Positions 7,784 through 15,831 of a stretch of DNA of 19,287 nucleotides are shown in pieces; the stretch's first letter is position 1; the number at the start of each line of letters is the position of its first letter. Position numbers and translations under genes: made by a program. Origin of the DNA: Bacillota bacterium (GTDB lineage Bacteria > Bacillota > Bacilli > Calditerricolales > Calditerricolaceae); assembly GCA_017577925.1 (NCBI GenBank), contig PKQU01000012.1, positions 1-19,287 on the forward strand, in the 5' to 3' direction. The notes under the pieces were generated by a model. That model did no database searches, had not been told where the DNA came from, and worked only from the letters and a program-made list of their open reading frames with translations.

Positions 7784-8948
7784 CGACAACCGCCCTCCCG
7801 AGGTCTTCGCCGTCCAGCGTCACGAGCACCGTCTCGACGACCAGGCCACCCCCCACGTGGCGCAGGCACTGGCGGCTTATGGCCTCGGCCAGTCGCGCGA
7901 AAAAGGCGGCACAGCCCGCCTCGCGCATGAGATCGCCCACCTGGTTCGCCGTGTTCGCCGCGCGCACCGCTTCGACCAGCTCAGGCGGCGCCCCGGCCTC
8001 TGCGGCCAAGCGGGCCAAGAACGCGAAATCGACCGGTGCGCTCTTGGCGTGCACCATCATCACCCCGCAGGCTACCTTGGAAAACTTCCCCATCATCCCC
8101 ACGAGGGAAACGCGGGCAACGTTTTGCTTGCGGCAGTGCTGGAGGGCAAAGCCCACGAAGTCGCCCATTTGGATAAAGGCCACCTCGGGCAAGTGGGGAA
8201 AGCGGGCGCGAGCATAGGTTTCGCTGCGTCCGCCGGTGGTGAGGACGAGATGGTCGCAGCCGTTGGCCTTGGCCACGCGAATGGCCTGGGCCACGCTGGC
8301 CTTGTAGGCGGCGGTGGAATAGGGCACAACGATGCCCCGCGTGCCGAGGATGGAGACGCCGCCAACGATGCCCAGGCGCGGGTTGAGCGTCTTCTGGGCC
8401 ATCTCCTCGCCGCCGGGGACCGAGATCACCACGCGCACGCCGCGCCCCACCCGGTGGGCGGCCAGCACCTCTTCCGCCGCCTCGCGGATCAAGCGCCGCG
8501 GTACGGGATTGATGGCCGCCTCGCCCACCGGCACCGGCAGGCCCGGTCGCGTCACCCGCCCCACCCCCGGCCCGCCATCGATGTCGACACCCGGCTCATC
8601 CCGCCACGCCACCGTGGCATAGATGCGCGCCCCGTGGGTGACGTCGGGATCGTCGCCGGCGTCCTTCACCACACAGCACCGGGCCGCGTCGGCCGAGTAG
8701 GACAGGTCTTCCACCGGAAAAGTCGCCTCGATGCCGGCGGGGAGGGGGATCGTCACGGCCGCCACCGGCCGCTGCGTCACCAGCGCCAGCGTCGCCGCCT
8801 TCGTCGCCGCGGCGGCGCAGGCCCCCGTGGTGTAGCCATGTCGCAGCGGTCTGGCCGACGGCTCGCCGCCGTCACCCGCGCCGGCAGCGGCGCGTCGCTT
8901 CCCCAACGCGGCCGTGGTCTCGTCAGCACCTGCCCTGGGAATCGCCAT
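7752..8948 (-). CDS. cbiD: Cobalt-precorrin-5B C1-methyltransferase
   Basis: CbiD methylates C1 of cobalt-precorrin-5B and is a marker of the anaerobic pathway. The 398-residue protein has the N-terminal signature LRHGYTTGACAAAATKAA (35-52) and downstream GGVSILGTRGIVVPYS, GRSETYARA and SLVGMMGKFSKVACG segments, all characteristic. A 34-residue Ala/Gly-rich N-terminal stretch precedes the conserved start; ATG at 8948 has GGGAGGGGG in front. The gene starts 30 nt after the cbiC stop and runs 32 nt into cbiET. CbiD is unrelated in sequence to the class III methyltransferases CbiL, CbiF, CbiH and CbiE. Confidence 0.96.
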   Translation of the reverse strand: MAIPRAGADETTAALGKRRAAAGAGDGGEPSARPLRHGYTTGACAAAATKAATLALVTQRPVAAVTIPLPAGIEATFPVEDLSYSADAARCCVVKDAGDDPDVTHGARIYATVAWRDEPGVDIDGGPGVGRVTRPGLPVPVGEAAINPVPRRLIREAAEEVLAAHRVGRGVRVVISVPGGEEMAQKTLNPRLGIVGGVSILGTRGIVVPYSTAAYKASVAQAIRVAKANGCDHLVLTTGGRSETYARARFPHLPEVAFIQMGDFVGFALQHCRKQNVARVSLVGMMGKFSKVACGVMMVHAKSAPVDFAFLARLAAEAGAPPELVEAVRAANTANQVGDLMREAGCAAFFARLAEAISRQCLRHVGGGLVVETVLVTLDGEDLGRAVVDGTEPTSGTD

Positions 8949-8978
8949 GCCCCCTCCCCCCTTCCCTCCGCAGTACGC

Positions 8979-9632
8979 TCACACCCGGTGATCGGGCACG
9001 TCGGCAAGGAGCGCCAGGGCGTTGACAATGGCCACGGCCACCGGGCTGCCCCCCTTGCGGCCGATGTTCGTGATATACGGCACGTCGGCCCTCAACTGGC
9101 GCAGCGCTTCCTTCGACTCCGCCGCCGACACGAACCCCACCGGCACGCCGATCACCAGCGACGGACGCACGCCTTCCTCCTCGATCAGGCGAATCAGCTC
9201 AAGAAGCGCCGTCGGGGCGTTGCCGATGGCGAAGATGGCCCCGTCCGTCTCCCGCGCCGTCTTACGCATGGCCGCAATGGCCCGCGTCGTGTTCAGCCGC
9301 TTGGCCTCCTCCACCACGTCGGGATCGGCGATGTGCACGCGCACCTCCCCGCCATAGCGGGCCAAGCGCGCCTTGTTGATGCCCGCCTGGACCATCTGCA
9401 CGTCGGCGATGACCGGCTTGCCGGCGCGGATGGCGCGGATCCCCGTCTCGATCGCCCGCGGGTGGAAAACGAGGCTTCTCCCCAGCTCGAAATCGGCGGT
9501 GGCGTGAATGACGCGCTGGACGACGGAAAACTGTGCCGGGGTAAAGGGGTGGGGTCCCAATTCCTCGGCGATGATGGCAAAACTCCGTGCTTCAATCTCC
9601 TTCGGCTGTGTGGTCGGGGGCTTGAACGCCAT
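8979..9632 (-). CDS. cbiC: Cobalt-precorrin-8 methylmutase
   Basis: CbiC moves the methyl group from C11 to C12, turning cobalt-precorrin-8 into cobyrinic acid. The 217-residue protein has the catalytic His43 in RVIHATADFE (40-49), followed by ADVQMVQAGINKARL and a C-terminal IGVPVGFVSAAESKEAL and NIGRKGGSPVAVAIVNALA, all family signatures at the normal length (about 210). The ATG at 9632 follows AAGGAGGG; the frame is open further upstream but without CbiC-like sequence. It begins 14 nt after the cbiO stop. Confidence 0.96.
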   Translation of the reverse strand: MAFKPPTTQPKEIEARSFAIIAEELGPHPFTPAQFSVVQRVIHATADFELGRSLVFHPRAIETGIRAIRAGKPVIADVQMVQAGINKARLARYGGEVRVHIADPDVVEEAKRLNTTRAIAAMRKTARETDGAIFAIGNAPTALLELIRLIEEEGVRPSLVIGVPVGFVSAAESKEALRQLRADVPYITNIGRKGGSPVAVAIVNALALLADVPDHRV

Positions 9633-9646
9633 CGGCGGTCCCTCCT

Positions 9647-10507
9647 TCAAGCATGCACCGATGTTCTTTCCAGGCTCATCAACCATTGGACGATCGCCAG
9701 GTCCTCTTCGGCGGAGCCGGCCTCGGCATCCGCCGCAACCTGCGCCCGCCACGCGCGACGCAACCAATACCCGTGGGGAACGCCCAGGCCATACCGTCGC
9801 AACACGTTGGGATGCGAAGCCAGGTCGCCCGGAGGTCCCTCATGGACCGCACGCCCCGCATGCAGGACCACGATCCAATCGGCCCAGGCGAACGCCACGT
9901 CGACGTCGTGGGTGGCCATGAGCACGGTGGTCCCCTGGCGGTGAATCTCCGCCAAGTGAGCCAATAGGGTGGATACATGGGGACGGTCCAGAAACGCCGT
10001 CGGTTCATCCAGAAGCAACACGTCCGGTTCCATGGCCATCACCCCGACCAGGGCCACCCATCTTTTCTGCCCGAGGCTGAGCCGGTGGATCGGCCGGTCG
10101 GCCAGGGACGTCAGGCCGAACCGCGCGAGGGTTTTTTCGACCCGCCGCGCAACTTCGTTTTCCGCAATGCCCAGATTGAACAGGCCATACGACACATCTT
10201 CCGCCACCGTGTTGGCGACGATCTGCTGTTCCGGATCTTGAAACACCAACCCCACCCGGCGGCGCAGGGCCGCCAAGGAACGGCGGCTGTACCGCAAAGG
10301 CGTCCCGCGGAACCGTACGGTGCCGCGCTGCGGACGTAGAATCCCGTTGGCGAGGAGAAACAGGGTGGATTTTCCTGAGCCGTTTCGGCCGAGCACCGCG
10401 CAGCGGCTTCCAGACGGGACGCGCAGGGAAAGGCCGCGGAAAACCGCCACTTCCTCGCCATCGGGGTACGCAAAGTCCACATCGTCAAATTCCAAGATCC
10501 ACGTCAT
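9647..10507 (-). CDS. cbiO: Cobalt ECF transporter, ATPase component
   Basis: CbiO is the ATP-hydrolysing subunit that powers Co2+ uptake with CbiM, CbiN and CbiQ. The 286-residue protein shows Walker A GRNGSGKST (40-48), Q-loop Gln90 in LVFQDPEQQIV, ABC signature LSLGQKRW (143-150), Walker B DVLLLDEP (162-169) and the switch His200. The ATG at 10507 is favoured: it matches the family start and has GGAGGGG 8 nt upstream. An in-frame ATG at 10540 would overlap cbiQ by 29 nt. A tiny reading frame (ATG AAC GGA TGA, beginning at 10515) ends in an ATGA overlap with this start. The C-terminal 40 residues beyond the ABC fold are Ala/Glu-rich. Confidence 0.95.
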   Translation of the reverse strand: MTWILEFDDVDFAYPDGEEVAVFRGLSLRVPSGSRCAVLGRNGSGKSTLFLLANGILRPQRGTVRFRGTPLRYSRRSLAALRRRVGLVFQDPEQQIVANTVAEDVSYGLFNLGIAENEVARRVEKTLARFGLTSLADRPIHRLSLGQKRWVALVGVMAMEPDVLLLDEPTAFLDRPHVSTLLAHLAEIHRQGTTVLMATHDVDVAFAWADWIVVLHAGRAVHEGPPGDLASHPNVLRRYGLGVPHGYWLRRAWRAQVAADAEAGSAEEDLAIVQWLMSLERTSVHA

Positions 10508-10511
10508 CCGT

Positions 10512-11306
10512 TCATCCCCTCCAGAGCACCCATAGGGCAAGCACGACCAACCCGGCGATCGCTTCCATCATGTAGCGGGGCGCGGGCCGGCAATAAGAGC
10601 GGGGGAGGACGCGAAACACGCCGGTGTCGTTGCGGGAGGCCAGCCCCAATGAACTGCGGTGGTACTGCCGCTTCACGTCCTGGAGCAGGTGGGCAGCCAA
10701 CCGGCTTGCGTCCCGCAACGAGCGCCGGCCCCCGGGAAATCCGCCCCGGGCCGTCATCGCAACGTATCGCCGTTCCGAAACCTCGAGAAGGACAAACACA
10801 AACCGGTAGGTCCAGCTGAGCAAATCGGTCAGCACAGCCGGCACTCCCCATCGGCGCAAAAGGGTGACAAGATCCGTCACCGGACAGGTCAGCAACAAAA
10901 AGTACAGGCACGTGACAGCGGCCATCGCCCGGAGGACCGCTTGCCCGTAAGCCTGGAGTCCCTGGAGGGATACAGACCATTCCCACCCCAAAGCGGTCCA
11001 CGCGGCGAGAAAGGCCCCCGCGGTCCCGGGGGCGACGCCGGGCGCGGAGACGTGGAGCAGAAAGGCCGGCGCGCCGGCCGCCAGAAAGGCGGCGGGCAAC
11101 AGCAGCAAGCGCACGTAGACCTTGAGCGGAATGCCGGCGTATCCCACCGTCCACACGCCCATCCACAGGCCGATCAGGGCTTGGACGAGGCAATCGCCGG
11201 CCAGGCAAACCATGAGGGTGGCGAGGGCAAATCCCGCTTTCCAGGCGGGAGACCAGCGGGTGAGGCGGTTGAGATACGCGAGACCGTCAAGCTGTCGTGC
11301 CCGCAT
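10512..11306 (-). CDS. cbiQ: Cobalt ECF transporter, transmembrane EcfT-type component
   Basis: CbiQ is the membrane scaffold that couples CbiO ATP hydrolysis to the substrate-binding CbiM. The 264-residue product has several hydrophobic segments (about 24-48, 66-86, 95-110, 125-142, 165-176, 246-262) and the EcfT coupling motif SERRYVAMTARGGF (177-190) with Ala-Arg-Gly at 186-188. The second coupling motif of the family appears as ASR (223-225) rather than ARG. The start ATG at 11306 lies inside cbiN, overlapping it by 20 nt. The gene ends 4 nt before the cbiO start. Confidence 0.92.
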   Translation of the reverse strand: MRARQLDGLAYLNRLTRWSPAWKAGFALATLMVCLAGDCLVQALIGLWMGVWTVGYAGIPLKVYVRLLLLPAAFLAAGAPAFLLHVSAPGVAPGTAGAFLAAWTALGWEWSVSLQGLQAYGQAVLRAMAAVTCLYFLLLTCPVTDLVTLLRRWGVPAVLTDLLSWTYRFVFVLLEVSERRYVAMTARGGFPGGRRSLRDASRLAAHLLQDVKRQYHRSSLGLASRNDTGVFRVLPRSYCRPAPRYMMEAIAGLVVLALWVLWRG

Positions 11307-11604
11307 CGCCGGTTTCTTCGTTCTCCTTCCGAGTCGACCCCCTCCCCCGGTACCACCCCATCACGTAGCCGAGAATGCCGCCACCGATCCCCGCTTGCAG
11401 GGAAAAGAGCAGGGTTTCCACTTCACTGCCGGCGGGATCGAACAACGGCTGGACCCAGGGCGTATAGCCCGGGGCGGCGGACCGGATCGCTTCCATCGCC
11501 CGTTCGTCGGTCCCGGAAAATTCGGCGCCGCGGGCCCACCACAACGGCCCGAATCCCAACAGGAGAACCAAGACAATGCCGAATCGGATGGAGGTGCGAG
11601 ACAT
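11287..11604 (-). CDS. cbiN: Cobalt ECF transporter, small component CbiN
   Basis: CbiN is a small two-span membrane protein needed with CbiM for cobalt loading. The 105-residue product has an N-terminal membrane segment (about 8-25), a periplasm-side loop containing EFSGTDERAMEAI (28-40) and PGYTPWVQPLFDP (45-57), and a second membrane segment (about 64-84), matching the family layout. ATG at 11604 is chosen; a GTG at 11613 in the same frame is also possible, but AAGGAGG would then be only about 2 nt from the start. The gene follows the cbiM stop by 1 nt. Confidence 0.92.
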   Translation of the reverse strand: MSRTSIRFGIVLVLLLGFGPLWWARGAEFSGTDERAMEAIRSAAPGYTPWVQPLFDPAGSEVETLLFSLQAGIGGGILGYVMGWYRGRGSTRKENEETGDAGTTA

Positions 11605-11605
11605 C

Positions 11606-12376
11606 TCACCCACTTCCTCCTTCCTGTTCGAGGCGGCCCCTTATCGCCTCAAGTTGGTCGTGTTGCGGGTGCTTCGCAACCCAATCCAGCAAGAGAACGG
11701 TGAGCACCCCCTCGCTGACGGCGAGCGGGATCTGGGTCACGGCGAAGATCCCGGCAAATTTCAAAAAGGAGGCCGTCACACCGCCGACCGGGGAGGGGAA
11801 GGCCAACGCCAGCTGCAGGGAGGTGACCAAGTAGGTGACCAGATCGGAAAGGAATGCCGCCAGAAACCACCCCGCTTTGCGACCTTTGGGTTGTTGTGAC
11901 AGAAGCCGGTAAGCCCCGTAGGCCACCAGCGGGCCGACAACCGCCATGGCGAAGGCGTTCGCGCCGAGGGTCGTGAGCCCGCCGTGGGCCAGCAAGAGCG
12001 CCTGAAACAACAGGACGACGGTGCCGAGGACAGCCATCGGCAGAGGTCCAAAGAGCACCGTGCCCAGCCCCGTGCCCGTCGGATGCGAACTGCTGCCCGT
12101 CACGGAGGGGATTTTGAGCGCCGAAAGGACGAACATGAAGGCGCCGGCCAGGGCGAAGAGCAGTTTGCGTTCCGGGTGTTGGCGGATGGTCCGGCGGACG
12201 GCATACAGCCCGGCGAGAAACCAGGGCAGAAAAAGCGCAGCCCAAACGAGACACCACTCCACCGGCAAAAATCCTTCCATGATGTGCATGGCGTGCGCTT
12301 CAGACGGAACACCCATCCCCCACCAGAGGGCAAGTCCGAGCGCCAAGGCCCATTTGCCGGGATGAAGGCGGTTCAT
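11606..12376 (-). CDS. cbiM: Cobalt ECF transporter, substrate-binding CbiM
   Basis: CbiM is the cobalt-binding S component. The 256-residue precursor has a signal peptide (1-29, ending SEAHA) whose cleavage would expose Met30-His31 in MHIMEGFLP; in the solved CbiM/NikM family the new N-terminal Met-His pair coordinates the metal. Another expected ligand region, GSSSHPTGTGLGT, is present around residues 94-106. Six or more hydrophobic segments follow. The ATG at 12376 overlaps the cbiJ stop (ATGA). The riboswitch-controlled operon context and the adjacent CbiN favour Co2+ over Ni2+. Confidence 0.95.
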   Translation of the reverse strand: MNRLHPGKWALALGLALWWGMGVPSEAHAMHIMEGFLPVEWCLVWAALFLPWFLAGLYAVRRTIRQHPERKLLFALAGAFMFVLSALKIPSVTGSSSHPTGTGLGTVLFGPLPMAVLGTVVLLFQALLLAHGGLTTLGANAFAMAVVGPLVAYGAYRLLSQQPKGRKAGWFLAAFLSDLVTYLVTSLQLALAFPSPVGGVTASFLKFAGIFAVTQIPLAVSEGVLTVLLLDWVAKHPQHDQLEAIRGRLEQEGGSG

Positions 12377-13164
12377 CGCCCCTCCCTCCGATTGCCATAG
12401 AAATGGGAGACGGCCTCCAGCACCGCGTCGAAGGCGGTGTACACCCGGCCGTACGAAAGGCGCGGGCGGCGAATGAGGATGACGGGAATGCCCATCTCCC
12501 GCGCCGCGCCGAACTTTTCCGTCACCGACCCTTCCTTCCCGCTCTCTTTGGTGACAATCACGTCCGGTTTGACATGTTCGTACAGGGCGCGGTTGAGGGA
12601 TTGGGAAAAGGGTCCCTGCATGGCGATGATGTTCTTTTGTTCAATGCCAAGGCGACGGCACAGCTCCAGGTTCTCCACGGTCGGCAACACGCGCACGACA
12701 AGGCGGATGGCCGGATCACCCTGGAGCTTTTCGGCAAACAAGGCCAGCGTCTTGCTTCCGGTGGTGAGGAAAACCGTTCCCTTGCGCCGGAGCGCTTCCT
12801 CCGCCGCCGCTTCATAGGAGTCGACAACGGTGACGAGGGGATCGTGTGCCACCTCGTCCTCCTGCGACGGCCGCTCGTAGCGGAGGTAGGGGATGCCCAC
12901 CGCCTCGGCCGCCCGCATGGCCGTCTTGTGCGCCTCCTCGGCGAAGGGATGGCTGGCATCGAGGACAAGGCGCGCCCCGCGCGCTTTCAGCAGGGCAGCC
13001 ATGGCTCGCTCATCGAGCCGGCCCCACCGCACCGCCACGCCGTCCTTCTCCAACTCGCGCGCCCCGTTTTCGGTGGCCGTGGACGCGAGAACGGGAAAGC
13101 CCGCACGCACCAGGCCCACGGCAAGCTGCCGCGCATCGCTCGTTCCGGCGAGCACAAAGATCAT
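12373..13164 (-). CDS. cbiJ: Cobalt-precorrin-6A reductase
   Basis: CbiJ reduces the macrocycle of cobalt-precorrin-6A to 6B with a reduced pyridine nucleotide. The 263-residue product has the N-terminal LAGTSDARQLA (5-15), DASHPFAEEAH (69-79), a central TTGSKTLALF segment, MQGPFSQSLNRAL and VTKESGKEG, the standard CobK/CbiJ signature set. The ATG at 13164 overlaps the cbiX stop by 4 nt and has AGGAGGAGG upstream; the stop overlaps cbiM by 4 nt. CobK of the aerobic pathway is homologous, and the anaerobic neighbours decide the name. Confidence 0.95.
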   Translation of the reverse strand: MIFVLAGTSDARQLAVGLVRAGFPVLASTATENGARELEKDGVAVRWGRLDERAMAALLKARGARLVLDASHPFAEEAHKTAMRAAEAVGIPYLRYERPSQEDEVAHDPLVTVVDSYEAAAEEALRRKGTVFLTTGSKTLALFAEKLQGDPAIRLVVRVLPTVENLELCRRLGIEQKNIIAMQGPFSQSLNRALYEHVKPDVIVTKESGKEGSVTEKFGAAREMGIPVILIRRPRLSYGRVYTAFDAVLEAVSHFYGNRREGR

Positions 13165-14135
13165 CGGGCCTCCTCCTTTCCCGCGACCCTCTCCCCGTGA
13201 GGGTGCGGATGGGGATCATGATGGTCATGGGCATGGTGGGAAGAGCCGGCTTTCGCGGCCAACCGGTATGCGCACAGGTCGCAACTCATGCGCACTTCAC
13301 CACGCAGCGCCTCCTCGGCCCGCTCGAGGAGGATGTCGCCGATGAGGGGATGCAGCCCGAAATACCGCGCCAATCGAACCTGCCGGTCGGGATGCCGCGC
13401 GGCGAAGGCCGCCACCTGCTCGGCCATGCGCCGGATCAGGACACCCGTGAACAGGAAATACGGCACGACAAAAATGCGTGTGGCTCCCAGACGCACGCAG
13501 CGTGCCAGCCCCTCCTCCAGAAGCGGCGCCGTGACGCCGGCGAAGGCCGTCTCCACCCACCCCACGCGTGTCCGTTCCCACAGCAGCCGGCTGATTTTGA
13601 AAAGATCACTGTTGGCGTCGGGATCGCTCGACCCGCGCCCCACCACCAGCACCGCCGTTTCCTCCCGATCGGGATCGTCGGGGGAAAAGCCCGCCTCACG
13701 CAGGCGGTCGAGCAAGATGGCCAGCACCTTATCGTGCACGCCCACGGGACGGGCGTAGGTGAAGCGCACCGACGGATACCGCTCCCGGGCCTCGTCGATG
13801 GTCGCCGGGATGTGCAGCTTGGCGTGGCCGGCGGCAAAGAGGCTAATCGGCACGACAACCACATGCGCCGCCCCACGGTCAACGCAGCGCGCGATCCCCT
13901 CGGCAATGGTCGGTCGCGTCAGTTCCAGAAACCCCGTCTCAACGATGGGCACAGAAAGGCGCGAGGCCAAGGCGGCCGTGAACCGCAACAACTCGGCGTT
14001 GCCCTCCGGGTCACGGCTGCCATGCCCGACAAAGAGGACCGCCGTTTGCTCCGCCTTCGCCTGCGCCAAAAATCTCCGCGCCCCTTCCAAGCCCCCCGGC
14101 CGCTGCGGCGCCGCCCATGCCAGTGAATGGCTCAT
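13161..14135 (-). CDS. cbiX: Sirohydrochlorin cobaltochelatase, long form with CxxC and His-rich tail
   Basis: CbiX inserts Co2+ into sirohydrochlorin, committing it to B12. The 324-residue protein contains two tandem chelatase-like halves: residues about 31-145 with GHGSRDP (37-43) and a second His at 104 and 108 (GHAKLH), and about 160-275 where the equivalent loop reads GRGSSDP (166-172), lacking the His. The tail has MSCDLC (283-288), the MxCxxC motif tied to a 4Fe-4S cluster in the B. megaterium long CbiX, then a His-rich run (eight His in 300-313) that probably binds or stores metal. Start ATG at 14135 has GGAGGAG upstream and overlaps the end of a 14-codon mini-ORF (ATGA). The stop overlaps cbiJ. 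Confidence 0.95.
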   Translation of the reverse strand: MSHSLAWAAPQRPGGLEGARRFLAQAKAEQTAVLFVGHGSRDPEGNAELLRFTAALASRLSVPIVETGFLELTRPTIAEGIARCVDRGAAHVVVVPISLFAAGHAKLHIPATIDEARERYPSVRFTYARPVGVHDKVLAILLDRLREAGFSPDDPDREETAVLVVGRGSSDPDANSDLFKISRLLWERTRVGWVETAFAGVTAPLLEEGLARCVRLGATRIFVVPYFLFTGVLIRRMAEQVAAFAARHPDRQVRLARYFGLHPLIGDILLERAEEALRGEVRMSCDLCAYRLAAKAGSSHHAHDHHDPHPHPHGERVAGKEEAR

Positions 14136-14176
14136 ACGTTCCGCTCCTCCTTCCTCCGTAACCGTCCTGAACCCAT
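14132..14176 (-). other. Mini-ORF coupled to the cbiX start
   Basis: ATG at 14176, with GGAGGGG just upstream, opens a 14-codon frame that contains the cbiX ribosome binding site and ends in TGA overlapping the cbiX ATG (ATGA). The peptide ends RRKEERNV. It could help ribosomes reach cbiX across the only sizeable gap (67 nt) inside the operon. Being short and made largely of ribosome-binding-site sequence, it may be chance. Confidence 0.3.
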
Positions 14177-14202
14177 TGCCCCTCCGGGCTGCTCCGGCCC
14201 CC

Positions 14203-15831
14203 TTATTCCCCGCACACGGGCGCTTCGGCCTGGGCGGTTCCGACATCGGACTGCCAGCGGAACCCCGCCGCTCCCCGCCGCTTGAAGAACTTGTGGAAGC
14301 GTTCGCCGGGATGGGCATGGGTTCGGTACGCCTCCACGATGCGTGCCACCAGGTCGACCAGTTCTTCCGGCGGGATGCCCTCGGCCACCTTCTGCGCCGG
14401 GTGAGCGGTGCGGCCCACGGTCTTGCCCCCGAGAAACAGGTCGAAGGCTCCACGCCGGTAGACAATGCCGATGTCCTCTTGTATCGCGCCGTAGCAAGCC
14501 ATGCCACAGCCGTTGAAACCGATCTTCAGCTCCTTTTCTACCGGCAGGCCCTCCAGGCGCCGGGCCAGCGCTTCGGCGTAGGGAATGGAATCCGCCCTTT
14601 TGCCGTCGCAAAAGTCACACGCCTTCACCCGCACCACGTTGCCGACGGGCAGCACACGCAGGCCCGCCGCCTCTAGCCGCCGGCGCACGGCTTCCCCATC
14701 CGGCACGTCGGCGAGGCGCAGCACGATGCAGTGGTCCGGCGTGTACACCAGTTCGCCCCGTTCGCCGGCCAGCTCGGCAAGGAGCAGGAGCTGGTGCGGC
14801 CTAAAGCGCTTGTTCGCTACACCCGGCGAAACGGCCATCTCCAGCACGGTACGCGGCTCGTCCGAAGCGGTGGTGAACGCTCCAGGTGATAACGCCACGG
14901 TTGCGGCGGAGCCGTTCGGTACCGTCGCGGCCGCGGCCTCCCGCGTTCCACCACCCGTCGCGTCCCGCTCCCCGCCGATACGGGCCTCCAGCGACCACGG
15001 TTCCGCCTCCGGTCGCAATCGCTCGTGGAGCGCGAGGGGCTGCTCGTCGCGGGAGAGGGTGTACTTGCGCTGGTACCCCCGCGGGGTGATCATCAGCCCC
15101 GCATGGACGAACGTGGTGGAATTGCCGATGATCACGGTGGTCAACATGCCGATGTCTTCGTCGAGCAGGTTTTCCAGTGTGGTGATCGCCACGCGCTGCC
15201 GCTGGCGGTAGGCGCTCTTCACCAGGCCCACCGGCGTATCGGGACGGCGGTAGCGGAGCAGGATGCGTTGCGTTTCCACAATCTGCCGGGTTCGTCGACC
15301 GCTCTTCGGATTGTACAGGACGATGACGAAATCGCCCTGGGCCGCCAGTTCCACACGCCGGGCAATCAGTGACCATGGCGTGAGGTGGTCGCTGAGGCTG
15401 ATGCAGACGAAATCGTGCATCAAGGGTGCGCCGAGGAGCGAAGCGCACGACTGGGCGGCGGAAATCCCCGGGATGACTTCAACGTCGGGGTTCTCCCCCG
15501 GCCGCCAGCCTTCTGCCACCAGCACCTCAAAGATCAGCCCGGCCATGCCGTACACGCCAGCGTCGCCACTCGAGATGACGGCCACCGTCTTGCCTGCCTT
15601 CGCTTCGCGCACGGCGGCCCGTGCCCGGCTCACTTCCTCGGTCATCCCCGTGCGGATGATTTTCTGGTCAGCCAGCATGTCGCGAACCAGGTCAACGTAG
15701 GTGTTGTAGCCGATGACGACCTCGCTTTCCTCGATCGCCTGCCGCGCCCGTTCGGTCATGTGCGCACGGCTTCCGGGACCGAAACCGACGATAAGCAGCT
15801 TGCCATGTGAAGTTCCGCGTTCTGCCCTCAT
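14203..15831 (-). CDS. cbiH60: Cobalt-factor III C17-methyltransferase/ring contractase fused to a nitrite/sulfite reductase-like Fe-S domain (CbiH60 type)
   Basis: This enzyme methylates C17 and contracts the macrocycle to cobalt-precorrin-4. The 542-residue protein has an N-terminal CbiH domain (about 9-260) with IVGFGPGSRAHMT (14-26), ISSGDAGVYGMAG (86-98), VIPGISAAQSCASLLG (119-134) and LYNPKSGRRTRQI (172-184). A linker (about 265-335) leads to a ferredoxin-nitrite/sulfite reductase-like domain (about 336-505) with Cys405 and Cys408 (CDFC) and Cys442 and Cys446 (CGMAC), suited to a 4Fe-4S cluster. The same architecture is known from B. megaterium CbiH60, where the Fe-S domain belongs to the anaerobic ring-contraction enzyme. 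ATG at 15831 follows AGGAGGAGG. It is the first enzyme gene after the riboswitch. The open frame extends to 15885, but without family sequence. Confidence 0.95.
   Translation of the reverse strand: MRAERGTSHGKLLIVGFGPGSRAHMTERARQAIEESEVVIGYNTYVDLVRDMLADQKIIRTGMTEEVSRARAAVREAKAGKTVAVISSGDAGVYGMAGLIFEVLVAEGWRPGENPDVEVIPGISAAQSCASLLGAPLMHDFVCISLSDHLTPWSLIARRVELAAQGDFVIVLYNPKSGRRTRQIVETQRILLRYRRPDTPVGLVKSAYRQRQRVAITTLENLLDEDIGMLTTVIIGNSTTFVHAGLMITPRGYQRKYTLSRDEQPLALHERLRPEAEPWSLEARIGGERDATGGGTREAAAATVPNGSAATVALSPGAFTTASDEPRTVLEMAVSPGVANKRFRPHQLLLLAELAGERGELVYTPDHCIVLRLADVPDGEAVRRRLEAAGLRVLPVGNVVRVKACDFCDGKRADSIPYAEALARRLEGLPVEKELKIGFNGCGMACYGAIQEDIGIVYRRGAFDLFLGGKTVGRTAHPAQKVAEGIPPEELVDLVARIVEAYRTHAHPGERFHKFFKRRGAAGFRWQSDVGTAQAEAPVCGE

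Noticed and set aside
7656..9944. Very long plus-strand open frame (over 760 codons) opposite cbiET, cbiD, cbiC and cbiO.
   Set aside because: High GC removes stop codons from the antisense frame. The peptide is His/Arg-rich low complexity with no domain, while the minus strand carries clear cbi genes with ribosome binding sites.
10508..10540. Upstream ATG at 10540 as the start of cbiO.
   Set aside because: It would add 11 unlike residues and overlap cbiQ; the ATG at 10507 matches the family start and has a ribosome binding site.
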